Shown here: positions 42,781-53,054 of the stretch, in pieces
How positions within the stretch are numbered: position 1 is the first letter of the stretch
Layout of the letters: every line of letters starts with the position of its first letter
Assembly (NCBI GenBank): GCA_013141055.1
Contig: JABFRS010000002.1
Span: 992,001 to 1,056,000, forward strand
Direction of reading: 5' to 3'
DNA: 64,000 bases
DNA from: Cyclobacteriaceae bacterium
Lineage (GTDB): Bacteria > Bacteroidota > Bacteroidia > Cytophagales > Cyclobacteriaceae
Made by a program: the position numbers and the translations under genes
Notes under the pieces: generated by a model
The model's database searches: none
What the model was told of the DNA's origin: nothing
What the model saw: only the letters and a program-made list of their open reading frames with translations

Positions 42781-45075
42781 TCAAATATTGAGCCAGTAGG
42801 TTAATTTGAAGACTAATGACCTGCTTTTGCTTACCAGGCTTTCAGGCAGATAATTCTCGGTGTAGACAACAAAGAAATCACTTGCGGGTTTATACCTCCA
42901 CTGAAAACGTGCATTTAAGTTTACGTTATCAGCCAGAGTATTGTACTGGACAAAAGTTGTGAGGAAAATATTCTTCGTAAACGTCAGGTCAAACCTGGGA
43001 CTAACCACAAATAATTTTTCCGTTCCGTAGTTTCCTGGAAGCTTTAAATCATTGTAATCAAATCTTACTGAAACGCTTCCATACGGTTGATAGCGATAGC
43101 TGATTTCTCCATTGAAATTCAGATTCTCACCATTATAGAATCCACCCTTCGTACTACCTAAAGTGTATTTAAAGAGCTTTCGCTGATCCGACTGATATAT
43201 TAATGAATATCGATTCCAGCTATAGCGCTCTCCGATTAAGAAGTTGGTAAATTTTTCCGCATCGATCGGACTGAAGTCATTAGTCATCTGCTGGAAAGTG
43301 TGAACATATCCCAGTGTCAGCATGGATGTATTCAAAAAATTGAAACTATACCCTAAGGCAGCTGATTTGTCTGTTACATCACCTCCTGGAATTACTGACG
43401 CTGACAGATCAAGCATCGGCCTCATCGTTACCAGGATACTATTTTTTGGATAGATCGTTCCATAGACGCTGAGGAAAAGATTGGTCACTCCCGGATAAAC
43501 TCCACGACTTGGAACATATCCAGCTTCCGCTACATAATTCTTTTCAACGAATGTTGATCCTGTAAAGATCTGATAGTGACGTTTGGTTTGCTGGAGAAAA
43601 CCTCCTCCGGAAGCCTGCTTCTCAGTATTAAATGAGTCAAATGATTTAGTATAATAACCACTGAAGTACCATGTGTTGTCTATACTCCTGCTTTCAATGT
43701 CCAGACTTAGCACACGATTAAAATCATTTAGAACACGCTGCGTTACATTATTTGAAACACGATCCTTCCACAGATCTTTGTTATAAAATTTCACGGAATC
43801 ACCGGATCCAACTCCAAGCGATTGCTTGTTCACCAATGAAAGCTGCACGCTGGATTGTTTCCAGAAATTACGCTGGAGAGCAGCAACGGTAAAGTTCTGG
43901 GAAGGCAACCCCAATTCAAGTGCTTCCTTCGTCTGCATGTTCATTACATTCAATCTCCACTTCTTGGAAAGTGATCCACTCAATCGGGCACCGTAAAGAA
44001 TTGGTACACGTTTCAGGTTTCCTGAAGAATCTCTTGCAAGTCCTACTCTTCGTGAGAAGAATGGGCGCGCATCAGGGAAACCCATGCGATCAAATAAGTC
44101 GCTATTCTCCAGAAAGAATTGTCGTCGCTCAGGAAACTGGAATTCAAATCGTGTAAGATTGATCACCTGACGATCCACTTCCACCTGGGAAAAATCCGGA
44201 TTGACTGTCAGGTCAAGATTGAGGGATGGCGTCACTCCGATCTTTGCATCAAAACCTACCTGTAGTTCGTCTGACTTTGTTACAGGAACTGTGGTATTAT
44301 CTGCCGATGTACCACCTGCGATGTAAGGGATCAGTGAGATATTGGTTGTGTGATGTGGCGGAAGATCTACCCACTTCAGTTTTCCCGAAAACGCAAAGGA
44401 AGCTGGTATAAATTGTATCGGAGTAGCAATCCAGCTTGATGTATGGTTCCGCTTTAGATCAGATCGCAGGAAGGTTACATTCCATTCTGATAATTCACCT
44501 TTGAAGCGAAAGCTCTTGAATGGGATCATCATCTCTACTACCCATCGGTCATCCGATTTTATAACATGTGAATACCATTTATTATCCCAGGTACTGCTAT
44601 AGGCTCCATCTTCTGCACCGGCTCCTGAAATTGTTCCTTCTGACTGCACACCGTAAGGAGTTGTGCGAAAATAAAATCCATTGATCGCATCGTTATAGGG
44701 TCCGAAATAGATTCCGACGTTATCATTTGCTCCGTATTCAAAATCCCGTCGAAGGGATTGAACAATGTGAGGCGTATTGTCATCATAACAAACAAACGAA
44801 ACATACATTGCATGATCATCGAATGTCATGCGGGCTTCTGTTTGAAAAGGTGCTGCTGCGGTATCTACCGGATAATTAAGGAAGAAGTTGGTGGCGACAG
44901 TTGCATCCTTCCAGTCCTGCTCGTCAAGCTTACCATCAAGAACCATGGCGCTCTTTGCTTTCCGGATCGGTAATTCCATTCCCGGAGAATTCTTCGGTTG
45001 CTTTTGAGCAAAGAGGAATGAGTTACTGCAAACCAATAAAATAATACCTGTAATCCGGTAAAGTTGTCTCATCAA
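42781..45075 (-). CDS. DUF5916 protein with CBM9-like domain and outer-membrane barrel
   Basis: A 764-residue protein with a signal peptide (about residues 1-23), an N-terminal carbohydrate-binding family 9-like domain (about 35-215, ELPIRKAKSAMVLDGKLDEQ and EARMTFDDHAMYVSFVCYDD) and a long beta-strand-rich C-terminal region typical of DUF5916. It ends with strands of alternating polar/aromatic type (LVFKLTYWLNI), as in outer membrane barrels. Role unknown; it may be a surface or outer-membrane protein. Confidence 0.88.
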   Translation of the reverse strand: MMRQLYRITGIILLVCSNSFLFAQKQPKNSPGMELPIRKAKSAMVLDGKLDEQDWKDATVATNFFLNYPVDTAAAPFQTEARMTFDDHAMYVSFVCYDDNTPHIVQSLRRDFEYGANDNVGIYFGPYNDAINGFYFRTTPYGVQSEGTISGAGAEDGAYSSTWDNKWYSHVIKSDDRWVVEMMIPFKSFRFKGELSEWNVTFLRSDLKRNHTSSWIATPIQFIPASFAFSGKLKWVDLPPHHTTNISLIPYIAGGTSADNTTVPVTKSDELQVGFDAKIGVTPSLNLDLTVNPDFSQVEVDRQVINLTRFEFQFPERRQFFLENSDLFDRMGFPDARPFFSRRVGLARDSSGNLKRVPILYGARLSGSLSKKWRLNVMNMQTKEALELGLPSQNFTVAALQRNFWKQSSVQLSLVNKQSLGVGSGDSVKFYNKDLWKDRVSNNVTQRVLNDFNRVLSLDIESRSIDNTWYFSGYYTKSFDSFNTEKQASGGGFLQQTKRHYQIFTGSTFVEKNYVAEAGYVPSRGVYPGVTNLFLSVYGTIYPKNSILVTMRPMLDLSASVIPGGDVTDKSAALGYSFNFLNTSMLTLGYVHTFQQMTNDFSPIDAEKFTNFLIGERYSWNRYSLIYQSDQRKLFKYTLGSTKGGFYNGENLNFNGEISYRYQPYGSVSVRFDYNDLKLPGNYGTEKLFVVSPRFDLTFTKNIFLTTFVQYNTLADNVNLNARFQWRYKPASDFFVVYTENYLPESLVSKSRSLVFKLTYWLNI

Positions 45076-45107
45076 TAATCTATAGGTAGGTCTTATAAAA
45101 AACCCAT

Positions 45108-45137
45108 CAAATCTAATGGATTGATTTTACAATCCCG
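45108..45137 (-). promoter_or_regulatory. probable promoter of DUF5916 gene
   Basis: TAGATTTG (minus strand, 45115-45108) is a full match to the -7 box TAnnTTTG. A near-TTTG (TTTA) lies about 22 bases upstream. It is 33 bases before the start at 45075. Confidence 0.5.
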
Positions 45138-45197
45138 TAAACGGAAAAGTTAATGATTGGTTAAAATGATTTATTTTAGCGGCTTAATCAGCATCCC

Positions 45198-46541
45198 GTG
45201 CAGCTCAATTCCCTTACGGCTATTTCCCCTATTGATGGTCGTTATTTTCAAACAACATCATCTTTAGCGTCCTATTTCTCGGAATATGCCCTGATGCGCT
45301 ATCGCATTCGCACGGAGGTTGAATATTTCATCGCCTTATGTGAATGGTCACTCCCTGAATTGCAGGCTTTTCCAAAAGATAAGTTTACACTTCTTCGTTC
45401 CTTTTATGAGCAATTTGATGAGGTGGCTGCAGGTAAGATCAAGGCAGTTGAAAAAATTACCAATCACGACGTAAAGGCGGTTGAATATTTCCTCAAAGAA
45501 AAGTTTGATGAGAACGGACTGTCCGGTTTTAAAGAGTTCATTCACTTCGGACTTACCTCCCAGGATATTAACAATACAGCAACTCCATTATTACTGAAAG
45601 AATTTCTGGAAAAGGAATTTCTTCCGAAACTTGCCGGGGTTACAAATCTTATCGACCAGCAATCGACTCGTTGGAAAGACATCTCCATGCTGGCAAGAAC
45701 TCACGGTCAGCCAGCATCTCCTACACGATTAGGAAAGGAGTTGAGTGTATTTTCTGTTAGAATCAAAAAGCAACTGGAGCTTCTCACTCAGATTCCACAT
45801 TCCGCAAAGTTTGGCGGCGCGACAGGCAATTTCAATGCGCATCATATTGCTTATCCTGAAATTGACTGGCTGGTATTTGGCGATCAGTTTGTCTCAAAAT
45901 ATCTAGGACTGAAAAGAAGTCATCCCACTACTCAGATAGAGCATTATGATAACATGGCCGCTTTGTTTGATGGGATCAAGAGAATTGACACCATCCTTCT
46001 GGACTATTGTCGTGACGTATGGCAATACATTGCAATGAACTATTTCAAGCAGACGATCAAAGCGGGTGAAGTAGGGTCTTCTGCCATGCCGCATAAAGTA
46101 AATCCTATTGATTTTGAAAATGCTGAGGGAAATCTCGGATTGGCAAACGCATTGTTTGAACATCTGTCTGCAAAACTTCCCATTTCAAGATTGCAAAGAG
46201 ATCTTACTGATTCAACTGTATTGAGAAATATCGGTGTACCTATGGCGCATGCTTTCCTGGCATTGCATTCACTCGAGCGTGGCATCAACAAGCTGGAGCT
46301 GAACAAGGATGCCATTGATAAAGATCTTGAAGACAATTGGGCAGTGGTTGCTGAGGCCATTCAAACCATCTTGAGAAAAGAAGGATATCCCAATCCGTAT
46401 GAAGCATTAAAGGAGCTTACAAGAAAAAATGAAAAGATCACTAAAGAAAGCTTTTCAAAATTCATTGATGGAATAAATGTCACCGACGCAGTCAAGAAAA
46501 GATTGAAAGAAATAACCCCTTTTACCTACACTGGCATTTAA
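45198..46541 (+). CDS. purB: adenylosuccinate lyase
   Basis: A 447-residue fumarase/aspartase superfamily enzyme that cleaves SAICAR and adenylosuccinate in purine synthesis. The signature GSSAMPHKVNPIDFENAEGN lies near residue 295, and QLNSLTAISPIDGRYF at the start fits the E. coli-type PurB group. The start codon is GTG at 45198, which matches the conserved N-terminus of the family. It is a single-gene unit convergent with the TolC gene. Confidence 0.97.
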   Translation: MQLNSLTAISPIDGRYFQTTSSLASYFSEYALMRYRIRTEVEYFIALCEWSLPELQAFPKDKFTLLRSFYEQFDEVAAGKIKAVEKITNHDVKAVEYFLKEKFDENGLSGFKEFIHFGLTSQDINNTATPLLLKEFLEKEFLPKLAGVTNLIDQQSTRWKDISMLARTHGQPASPTRLGKELSVFSVRIKKQLELLTQIPHSAKFGGATGNFNAHHIAYPEIDWLVFGDQFVSKYLGLKRSHPTTQIEHYDNMAALFDGIKRIDTILLDYCRDVWQYIAMNYFKQTIKAGEVGSSAMPHKVNPIDFENAEGNLGLANALFEHLSAKLPISRLQRDLTDSTVLRNIGVPMAHAFLALHSLERGINKLELNKDAIDKDLEDNWAVVAEAIQTILRKEGYPNPYEALKELTRKNEKITKESFSKFIDGINVTDAVKKRLKEITPFTYTGI

Positions 46542-46545
46542 CAGG

Positions 46546-46605
46546 TTTGGTTGATCAAAAAAACCGCAGAGCCTAATACCCAAGACCCTGCGATTTCTAA
46601 CCAAC
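46546..46605. terminator. possible nested hairpin between purB and tolC
   Basis: TTGGTT near 46548 pairs with AACCAA near 46599, and inside this AACCGCAG pairs with CTGCGATT with one mismatch. It lies between convergent genes. It lacks a clean T-run, so it is a weaker terminator call. Confidence 0.35.
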
Positions 46606-46647
46606 TTCACCATTCAACATATCTTTGAACGTATGCCCATGCACGCT

Positions 46648-48108
46648 CTATCCTTCTTCATTAGGATTATATAAAAACTTACTCTCAGAAAAATCATACA
46701 AGGTCAATCTTCTCAAATCATAATAGGCAGTCCAGAAACTTCGCAATGCTGTTATGTATCCCCGCTTGGCATTATCCTTTTCTGTCAATGCAATATTCAG
46801 ATTCGTAATATCAATTTTACCTATCAGATAACGATTCTGAGCGACATTGTATCTCTTAAGTGCAACCTCATCTGATTTCTTCGTGATCTCCACCTGCAGA
46901 TAAAGCATCTCAAACTGACGCACCTGCGTGAGGATCTCCTGATCAAACGTCACTTCGTCCTGTGCAATGATGTAGTCATTGAGCTTCTTGATGGCATAAG
47001 CCGTTTGCATCTGCGCCTTTCTTCTCCCCCAATCTACAATCGGTACACTGAAGGTCACATTTGCAATCTGCTGCTGCGACGGATTCTGATATAGATCCGA
47101 AATACTTTGCGCTGTGTTATTCAATCCAAAGGCTGCAGTTACTCCTACCTGATATAACTGACCCCTTACCTGCGCTACTGCAGATTGCGCCTCCATCTTT
47201 CTTCGTTCAAATGCGACGTAGGCAGATCGCGTTCGTTTCGCATGCTCCAGCGCTTCTTCCTCCGACACCGTGAATATTGGAATCTCTTCCGGAAGGATCA
47301 GATCAAAGCTCTCACCATTTCTCAATCCGATATAATTTCGCAACGCAAGACTGGCTGTTTGCAAAGCAAGATTTGCCTGTCCTACATCCTGCCTTGATCT
47401 CAATAATTGCAACTCAACCTGCAACAGCTTATCCTCTGACGTTGTACCGATATTATAACGTCCCTTTTCAATTTTATAGATCGTGTCATTGTTTGCAAGA
47501 TTGTATTTGGCGATCTGAAGATTCACCTGAGCATCCATGACGCCAAAGAAGAAATTAACTGCATCACGACTGATCTGTTCCATTGCCTCTGCATAATCAC
47601 GCTTTGACTCTTCATAACGGATCGGTTGAATTTTCTTGTCCCATTTGTAAGGATTGTAGGAAAGTAATGGCTGATTCAACTGAACATACATCGGCGCTCC
47701 GTTCCACTGGCTACTCTGAGAAGTGATATCCTTAAAATAATTATAGCTCGAGTTAACAGAGATAGTACCATTCGTCCATTGGATAGGCTGCTGTAATGAA
47801 AAATTTACACCCGGGTTAAACTGATTCACAGGACGATAGATAATGGAACCATCCGGCTGACGAATCGGAGTAATGCTGTTGGTATAAAGAGCACCCTGAT
47901 TACTATTCATCCTTATTTGAGGATTGTAGTTTGTGCGATAAAATCTGTACTGCCAGTAGCTGTTTTGCAAACGTGTTTCAGTTTGCTTAAAGGCTGGCGA
48001 CTGGGATTGTGCTTTTCCAATAACATCGGTGATTGAAAAGACATTCTGCGAAAAGCTATTCACAACAATCAAGTAAAAGAAAACAACAACTACACACTTT
48101 CTATTCAT
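46648..48108 (-). CDS. TolC-family outer membrane efflux protein
   Basis: A 486-residue outer membrane efflux protein with a signal peptide (about residues 1-21) and the duplicated helical/barrel structure of the family (for example ISRDAVNFFFGVMDAQVNLQ and NRYLIGKIDITNLNIALTEK). It is the third gene of a HlyD-permease-TolC operon. Its start overlaps the stop of the permease gene by eight bases. Confidence 0.9.
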   Translation of the reverse strand: MNRKCVVVVFFYLIVVNSFSQNVFSITDVIGKAQSQSPAFKQTETRLQNSYWQYRFYRTNYNPQIRMNSNQGALYTNSITPIRQPDGSIIYRPVNQFNPGVNFSLQQPIQWTNGTISVNSSYNYFKDITSQSSQWNGAPMYVQLNQPLLSYNPYKWDKKIQPIRYEESKRDYAEAMEQISRDAVNFFFGVMDAQVNLQIAKYNLANNDTIYKIEKGRYNIGTTSEDKLLQVELQLLRSRQDVGQANLALQTASLALRNYIGLRNGESFDLILPEEIPIFTVSEEEALEHAKRTRSAYVAFERRKMEAQSAVAQVRGQLYQVGVTAAFGLNNTAQSISDLYQNPSQQQIANVTFSVPIVDWGRRKAQMQTAYAIKKLNDYIIAQDEVTFDQEILTQVRQFEMLYLQVEITKKSDEVALKRYNVAQNRYLIGKIDITNLNIALTEKDNAKRGYITALRSFWTAYYDLRRLTLYDFSESKFLYNPNEEG

Positions 48109-49468
48109 ATCGCAGTGAGGCTATGGGGTCTTGTTGAGCAGCCCGACGCGCGGGAGCAATTCCAAAAATCAATCCAACCGTTGCTGCCACACCAAAGGAC
48201 AGAACGATGGAAGCAAAACTGATGATCGTGGGAATATTTGCGAAAGCTGATACCACGTAAGCCATAACGATTCCCAGAATCACACCTATGATGCCACCAG
48301 AAACACTGATCATCATCGCTTCAAATAAAAATTGCTGGATCACATCATTTTTCTGAGCTCCGATCGACAGACGTAAACCAATTTCCTTAATACGCTCCAG
48401 TACAGAAGCAAGCATGATATTCATAATACCAATACCGCCCACCAAAAGCGATATTCCGGCAATGGCACCCAACACATAATTAAAGATATCGTTTGTGCGC
48501 TGCTGCTGTTTTAGCAATAGTTCAGGAATTTCAATTTCAAAATCCACGACTTCATAGTGCTTGCGCGAAAGCATGCGTGAAATAATCTCCGCAATGGGCT
48601 GCATCTTCGCAGTTTCTTCAACCTGAATCACTAATCGATCCAGCTGATGATAATTTTTTCTTTCCTCTGCCTGCTCTACATCGGTGGATGAAATATTTCC
48701 AGCGCTGCGCATAGCAGACTTTCTGATCTCTTCTGCCGTGATCAGATCACGATTGACATACCGGATCAAAACACTCTGCAACGGCGTATAAACATCCATA
48801 TTAAAATCACGAATGCCGAGCTTGCTGATACTTGACTTTGAAACCAGTCGCTCGTCCATCACACCGACTACGGTCAGCCAATGCTGCCCGACCTTAATAC
48901 TTTTTCCCATGGCATCTTCCGTAGGAAAAAATCTGCTCTTGACGGCAGAACCAATAATGCATACCGGCGCTCCTAATCGAAGTTGCTCTGGTGTAAACAT
49001 CTGCCCCAGTGCTATGCGGAAATCATAAATTTCAAAATAGGATGGCTCTACTCCCACCAGCTTGGCAGATCTCCGAACTCCATCTCTGATCACGTATGAA
49101 TTGAGAATGATCTCAGGACTGCTTCTGGTAATACCAGGAATGGTCGTCTTGATACTATTAAGATCACGGATCGTAAGACCGGGGGAGAATTTCTTCTTTT
49201 CTTTTTTTCCAGGATGCTCATCGATCTTTTCTTCTTTTTGCTCAATGATAGGCTTGATCACAATATTGTTGACCCCCACCAGCTTGATCTGATTCAGGAT
49301 TTCTTCCTGAGCTCCGTTACCAATGGCCAGCATCGCAATTACGGCAGCCACACCAAAGATGATACCCAGTGCGGTAAGCAAGGACCTTACCTTATTGGTG
49401 ACCACTGCATTTGCAGCAATCTCCAGATTCGCGAGGATGCGAGGTGGAATCTTTATATTAAAAGCCAC
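48101..49468 (-). CDS. MacB-type ABC transporter permease (FtsX family)
   Basis: A 455-residue permease with one N-terminal transmembrane helix (about 28-50, ALGIIFGVAAVIAMLAIGNG), a large periplasmic MacB-like core (about 55-320), and three C-terminal helices of the FtsX fold (about 330-450), with the final part RRAAQQDPIASLRYE typical of the family. It has no ATPase domain, and none of its neighbours encodes one. The ATPase at 11236-11910 is of the matching type. Confidence 0.92.
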   Translation of the reverse strand: MAFNIKIPPRILANLEIAANAVVTNKVRSLLTALGIIFGVAAVIAMLAIGNGAQEEILNQIKLVGVNNIVIKPIIEQKEEKIDEHPGKKEKKKFSPGLTIRDLNSIKTTIPGITRSSPEIILNSYVIRDGVRRSAKLVGVEPSYFEIYDFRIALGQMFTPEQLRLGAPVCIIGSAVKSRFFPTEDAMGKSIKVGQHWLTVVGVMDERLVSKSSISKLGIRDFNMDVYTPLQSVLIRYVNRDLITAEEIRKSAMRSAGNISSTDVEQAEERKNYHQLDRLVIQVEETAKMQPIAEIISRMLSRKHYEVVDFEIEIPELLLKQQQRTNDIFNYVLGAIAGISLLVGGIGIMNIMLASVLERIKEIGLRLSIGAQKNDVIQQFLFEAMMISVSGGIIGVILGIVMAYVVSAFANIPTIISFASIVLSFGVAATVGLIFGIAPARRAAQQDPIASLRYE

Positions 49469-49470
49469 AG

Positions 49471-50799
49471 CTATTTGCTTACGGATTGAGAAACCATTTT
49501 TGGCTTTTGCTCAGTCGCATCGCCTTCTTTTTTCTTTCTCTTGCCATTTAATTCCTTAAGCAACTGAACTTCCTGATCAGCAACTCCTTCAGGAACAGAA
49601 AGGAAAATCTTGTCGTCCAATGTTAGTCCGCTTTTGATTACAGCGTCATTGGAATTGGTTTCTCCAACGATCACTTCCTTTTTAATGGCATTGAGACCGT
49701 TTTTTACATACACGTACGTGATGGAATCAAATTGATTGTGCAAACATTCGAGTGGAATAAACAAAGCGCTGTCAATCGAACTTGTAATGATTCTATTACT
49801 TGTTGTCATGGAAGGTCGAAGTGCAGGATCGGTTCCATTGATCTCTACCGCAACTTCAAAAACCTTTGCATCACTATTAGGGCGTTGCTCACCTACGTTT
49901 GCCACGCGGATCACTACACCCGTCAATTTTTTATCAGGATAAGCGTCCAGTCCGACATTCACGATCTGACCCGCCTTCACTTTACGCACATCTACTTCAT
50001 TAACATAGGTCTTCGATTGCATCTTCGTAAGATCAGGCAAACTTGCCACCTTGGGATCCCACATCTGTATTTGTGAGCCAGCCTTTACAGCCTTTCCATC
50101 CCAGCCTTTTACATAGATCACCATTCCATCTTCCGGTGCCTTCACGTTAAACGACTCAAGCACTTTCGTCATCGCTTCATTTTCATTCTGGACTTTGCGC
50201 AATTCACCAGACACTTCACGCATCTTCTCAACATTCTGGCGCTTCTTTATCTTATAATTCTCAACCGCCTGCTGATATGCACGCTTGGCTTTGTCCATGT
50301 TGATCTCAGCCTGCTTGATCGTTGCAGGTGGTTCAAATTTTGACTGTTGAAGAACAATATCTGTTTCCTCCACAGCATACTTCAGATTCACCAGCTCATC
50401 CCGTGACGTGCGCATGAGCAGCATGGTATCCAGTTGAACCTGGTTGAATTTTGAGCTGGCTTTGTCAAGCTCAATTTGCTTGGTGGTGAACTTAGTTTGA
50501 AATTCAGAACGATCCAGGGTCGCTACCCAATCTCCTTTCTTCACTACAGTGCCTTCGTCAACAATATTCTGAATCACGACCTGCCAGATCTGGAAATTCC
50601 TAAGCGTCTGTGGTCCTAAAATTCCGACGGAGTTTTTGGCTTCCAGTTCACCTGTAGTTTCAATTTCTACTTTGAACTTTCCGTGCTTCACAGCCGTGAG
50701 GATCTCCATTCCTTCCTGAGTCTTTCTGCTTCGGATAACATAGAATCCAATCAGAAAGGTTACCAACACGCCAGCGGCGATGATGAGATTTCTTTTCAT
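49471..50799 (-). CDS. HlyD-family periplasmic adaptor
   Basis: A 442-residue adaptor with a single N-terminal membrane anchor (about 5-23), a biotinyl-lipoyl-like part (EAKNSVGILGPQ and EGTVVKKGDWVATLD), a long coiled coil (about 100-215) and beta-barrel domains, including GMVIYVKGWDGKAVKAGSQI. It bridges the inner membrane permease and the TolC channel. First gene of the three-gene operon. A 206-base gap precedes it and holds a terminator of the next upstream gene. Confidence 0.9.
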   Translation of the reverse strand: MKRNLIIAAGVLVTFLIGFYVIRSRKTQEGMEILTAVKHGKFKVEIETTGELEAKNSVGILGPQTLRNFQIWQVVIQNIVDEGTVVKKGDWVATLDRSEFQTKFTTKQIELDKASSKFNQVQLDTMLLMRTSRDELVNLKYAVEETDIVLQQSKFEPPATIKQAEINMDKAKRAYQQAVENYKIKKRQNVEKMREVSGELRKVQNENEAMTKVLESFNVKAPEDGMVIYVKGWDGKAVKAGSQIQMWDPKVASLPDLTKMQSKTYVNEVDVRKVKAGQIVNVGLDAYPDKKLTGVVIRVANVGEQRPNSDAKVFEVAVEINGTDPALRPSMTTSNRIITSSIDSALFIPLECLHNQFDSITYVYVKNGLNAIKKEVIVGETNSNDAVIKSGLTLDDKIFLSVPEGVADQEVQLLKELNGKRKKKEGDATEQKPKMVSQSVSK

Positions 50800-50960
50800 C
50801 TAATTAAGTTATTATTTGAACTGATTAACAAAGCACGCTTGACGAGATCATTTACCCTGTGACGCTATATCTTTCTAAAAATCAGGAATGCCTGATACGA
50901 GCGGTAAACTTCTATTCTCCCTGTATGAATACTCAGAACGGAGTATTTAGTTACAAATTG

Positions 50961-50998
50961 CACCGGACAATTTCATTTTAAATTAAAATTGTCCGGTG
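50961..50998 (-). terminator. strong hairpin after the 51006 gene
   Basis: Perfect 13-bp arms CACCGGACAATTT (50961-50973) and AAATTGTCCGGTG (50986-50998) with a 12-base loop, 8 bases after the stop of the minus-strand gene. The following T-run is weak (CAATTTG), so it may be a 3'-stabilising hairpin as well as a terminator. Confidence 0.7.
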
Positions 50999-51005
50999 AA
51001 CCAAT

Positions 51006-52208
51006 CTATTGATTGCCTGTTTTCTTAACAATCACTTTCGATAATGCCGCGTCTTTAGTGATTTTTCCAGAGCTATAGTCTTTCAGTACAGAATTCTTTA
51101 CTGAAAGTTCAATCGAAGAAGGAATAGCGCATTGAACACATTTCGTCAGTCTTACCTTAAACATTACTTGTTCATCATCCTTAAGACTTCTTAATGTACG
51201 TCCGTATTCGATCATATTCTCTTTTAGTTCAGATTCGAACTTAGGGTACAACTCCTTTACTTTCTTATCACGATCTGCCTGGGAAACGTCCGTCATCGAA
51301 AGCGTTGGCATTCTGAACATTTCTCCATCTTCAACACTGGAGTAAACTCTCATGTAGTAGATCACACCAAAGTCTTTCAGACGCTCATATGATACATCTC
51401 CCTGACTGTAATAGGTCTTGGAAAGATCTTCACGATACAGGCGACTGAACATGCTGGAAAGAACTTCCAGATCGGGATCCAACTTATCGGATGTCTCAGT
51501 GTTGACAACCTTTAGCTTGCTCAAAAACTGATCGCGAGAAATTTTCCCCTGCTTCAGTTGAATAATATCCTCCCGTCTTGCTTCCGCTGACATCATACTT
51601 TGACGTGCGCCCATTTCGGTAGATAATCTGAATCCGAAATTTCCTCCAAAGTCATCTCCGCGATTGGTAATTATTATTTTTTCATCAGGGCCAAGCTGAC
51701 TGATCACATCTCCATAATCAGCGAGGAAATTTTTAGCGACCTCCAGGAATTTCTTGTCAATTGATTCTGACACACTGTCGGCATCGTTAGCCTTGGCCTT
51801 TGGAGCCTTACTTTTCAAAGCTGTAGTGGTTCTGCTATTACTACCTCGTGCAATTTCCGCAGCTTCACGCTGTTCATCCAATGCTTGCCCTGAAATAGTA
51901 TAGGTGTATCCATTAGCACCCTGATTGTAAACTATATTGGGTGATTCTGCAGATCGCATGTACCAGCCAAAGGTAGAACCTTGTGGCAGTCGAAGCGTTA
52001 CTCCGTAACCAGACATATAACTTCCCTCCACTTCCATCGGGAAGAAGTTTCTTCTTCCGAATTGCTGGCGAACCAGAGTGCTGAGAATATTCTCTGCTAT
52101 CTCGATATCCTGCTCCATGCGCATGTCATCCACTTTGCTTTGGCCGAAGGATATGAAACTAATCACCATCATCACCAAACCCATCATCACTTTCATTACT
52201 GGCTTCAT
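51006..52208 (-). CDS. secreted protein of an ECF sigma operon
   Basis: A 400-residue protein with a signal peptide (about residues 1-22, ending SFGQ). It has two parts with a charged linker near residues 115-150 (SNSRTTTALKSKAPKAKAND). The rest is mixed helix/strand and not recognised. It is the last gene of a sigma/anti-sigma operon, so it may be the target of the response or a part of the sensing pathway, such as an envelope stress protein. Cys occurs as CVQC near residue 360. Confidence 0.7.
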   Translation of the reverse strand: MKPVMKVMMGLVMMVISFISFGQSKVDDMRMEQDIEIAENILSTLVRQQFGRRNFFPMEVEGSYMSGYGVTLRLPQGSTFGWYMRSAESPNIVYNQGANGYTYTISGQALDEQREAAEIARGSNSRTTTALKSKAPKAKANDADSVSESIDKKFLEVAKNFLADYGDVISQLGPDEKIIITNRGDDFGGNFGFRLSTEMGARQSMMSAEARREDIIQLKQGKISRDQFLSKLKVVNTETSDKLDPDLEVLSSMFSRLYREDLSKTYYSQGDVSYERLKDFGVIYYMRVYSSVEDGEMFRMPTLSMTDVSQADRDKKVKELYPKFESELKENMIEYGRTLRSLKDDEQVMFKVRLTKCVQCAIPSSIELSVKNSVLKDYSSGKITKDAALSKVIVKKTGNQ

Positions 52209-52220
52209 AAATTTTAAGTT

Positions 52221-53054
52221 TTAATTTCTTTTTTGAATTGGATTTCCTGTAGATATCAAGCTTGTCAATATCTGTTCTGTTTCTTGTTTAAATAGGTCTG
52301 TATTCTGTTCCACTTTATTAACCCTTGCGGAGAAGAGCTGAATATCCTGCTTCCGTTGTTCCTGCAGATACTTTGAAAAATCCACGAGCAGACTTTCAAT
52401 GTATTCCTTCTGACCTGTGGCAGAAAGCTGCATATAATCTTTCATCAGCTTGAGGTTATCGTTCTGAAGTTGTCCAACAAAACGGGTAACCTGTTCCTGG
52501 TTGGCTGCTGAAGCAGTTTTCATCAACTGATCGATCTTCGTTGAATTTGAATTCAGGTTTTTCTGAATTGCTTTTTCAAGAAGATTACGATCTGCTGTCC
52601 ATGAAGCTTTGATCGACTCGTTGTTGCTCGCTACTGAACTGTTGATCATTTCAGCAATTTGATCTTCTGTCAGCGCAGGCACTTCTTTGATGACTTCGAC
52701 CTTTTCACCGAATCCGATTTTTATTTCGCCCGGAGCATAAGTTAATGATAGCCCGATCAGCTTTGCTGCAACCAGAAATGTCATCAACGAAGCAGCGATC
52801 CCCAACGGCATTCTGAAATAATTTTCCTTCCAGAATGGCTTTTCAGCACGTTCATCGTTCAATATGATAGAAGGAGCGATCACTTCTTTATCGTGAAGAT
52901 GGGCAAATGCAGTCTGCGCAAACGACATTCCATCCAACCTCTTCTTCTCCTCAGGATTATTCTGAAGATATTCAGCGACCTTCATTTGTTCATCACTGTC
53001 CAGCTCTCCGTAGAGATAAGAGATCAGCGTGGCTTCATCCGGTTTATAATTCAT
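52221..53054 (-). CDS. membrane anti-sigma factor
   Basis: A 277-residue protein with a cytoplasmic N-terminal part (DEATLISYLYGELDSDEQMK, about 5-60), one transmembrane helix (about 80-105), and a long helical periplasmic part with repeated coiled-coil stretches. No zinc-binding HxxxCxxC motif is visible, so this is not the ZAS type. Its start overlaps the sigma-factor stop by 11 bases, which strongly suggests that the two products act together. Confidence 0.82.
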   Translation of the reverse strand: MNYKPDEATLISYLYGELDSDEQMKVAEYLQNNPEEKKRLDGMSFAQTAFAHLHDKEVIAPSIILNDERAEKPFWKENYFRMPLGIAASLMTFLVAAKLIGLSLTYAPGEIKIGFGEKVEVIKEVPALTEDQIAEMINSSVASNNESIKASWTADRNLLEKAIQKNLNSNSTKIDQLMKTASAANQEQVTRFVGQLQNDNLKLMKDYMQLSATGQKEYIESLLVDFSKYLQEQRKQDIQLFSARVNKVEQNTDLFKQETEQILTSLISTGNPIQKRN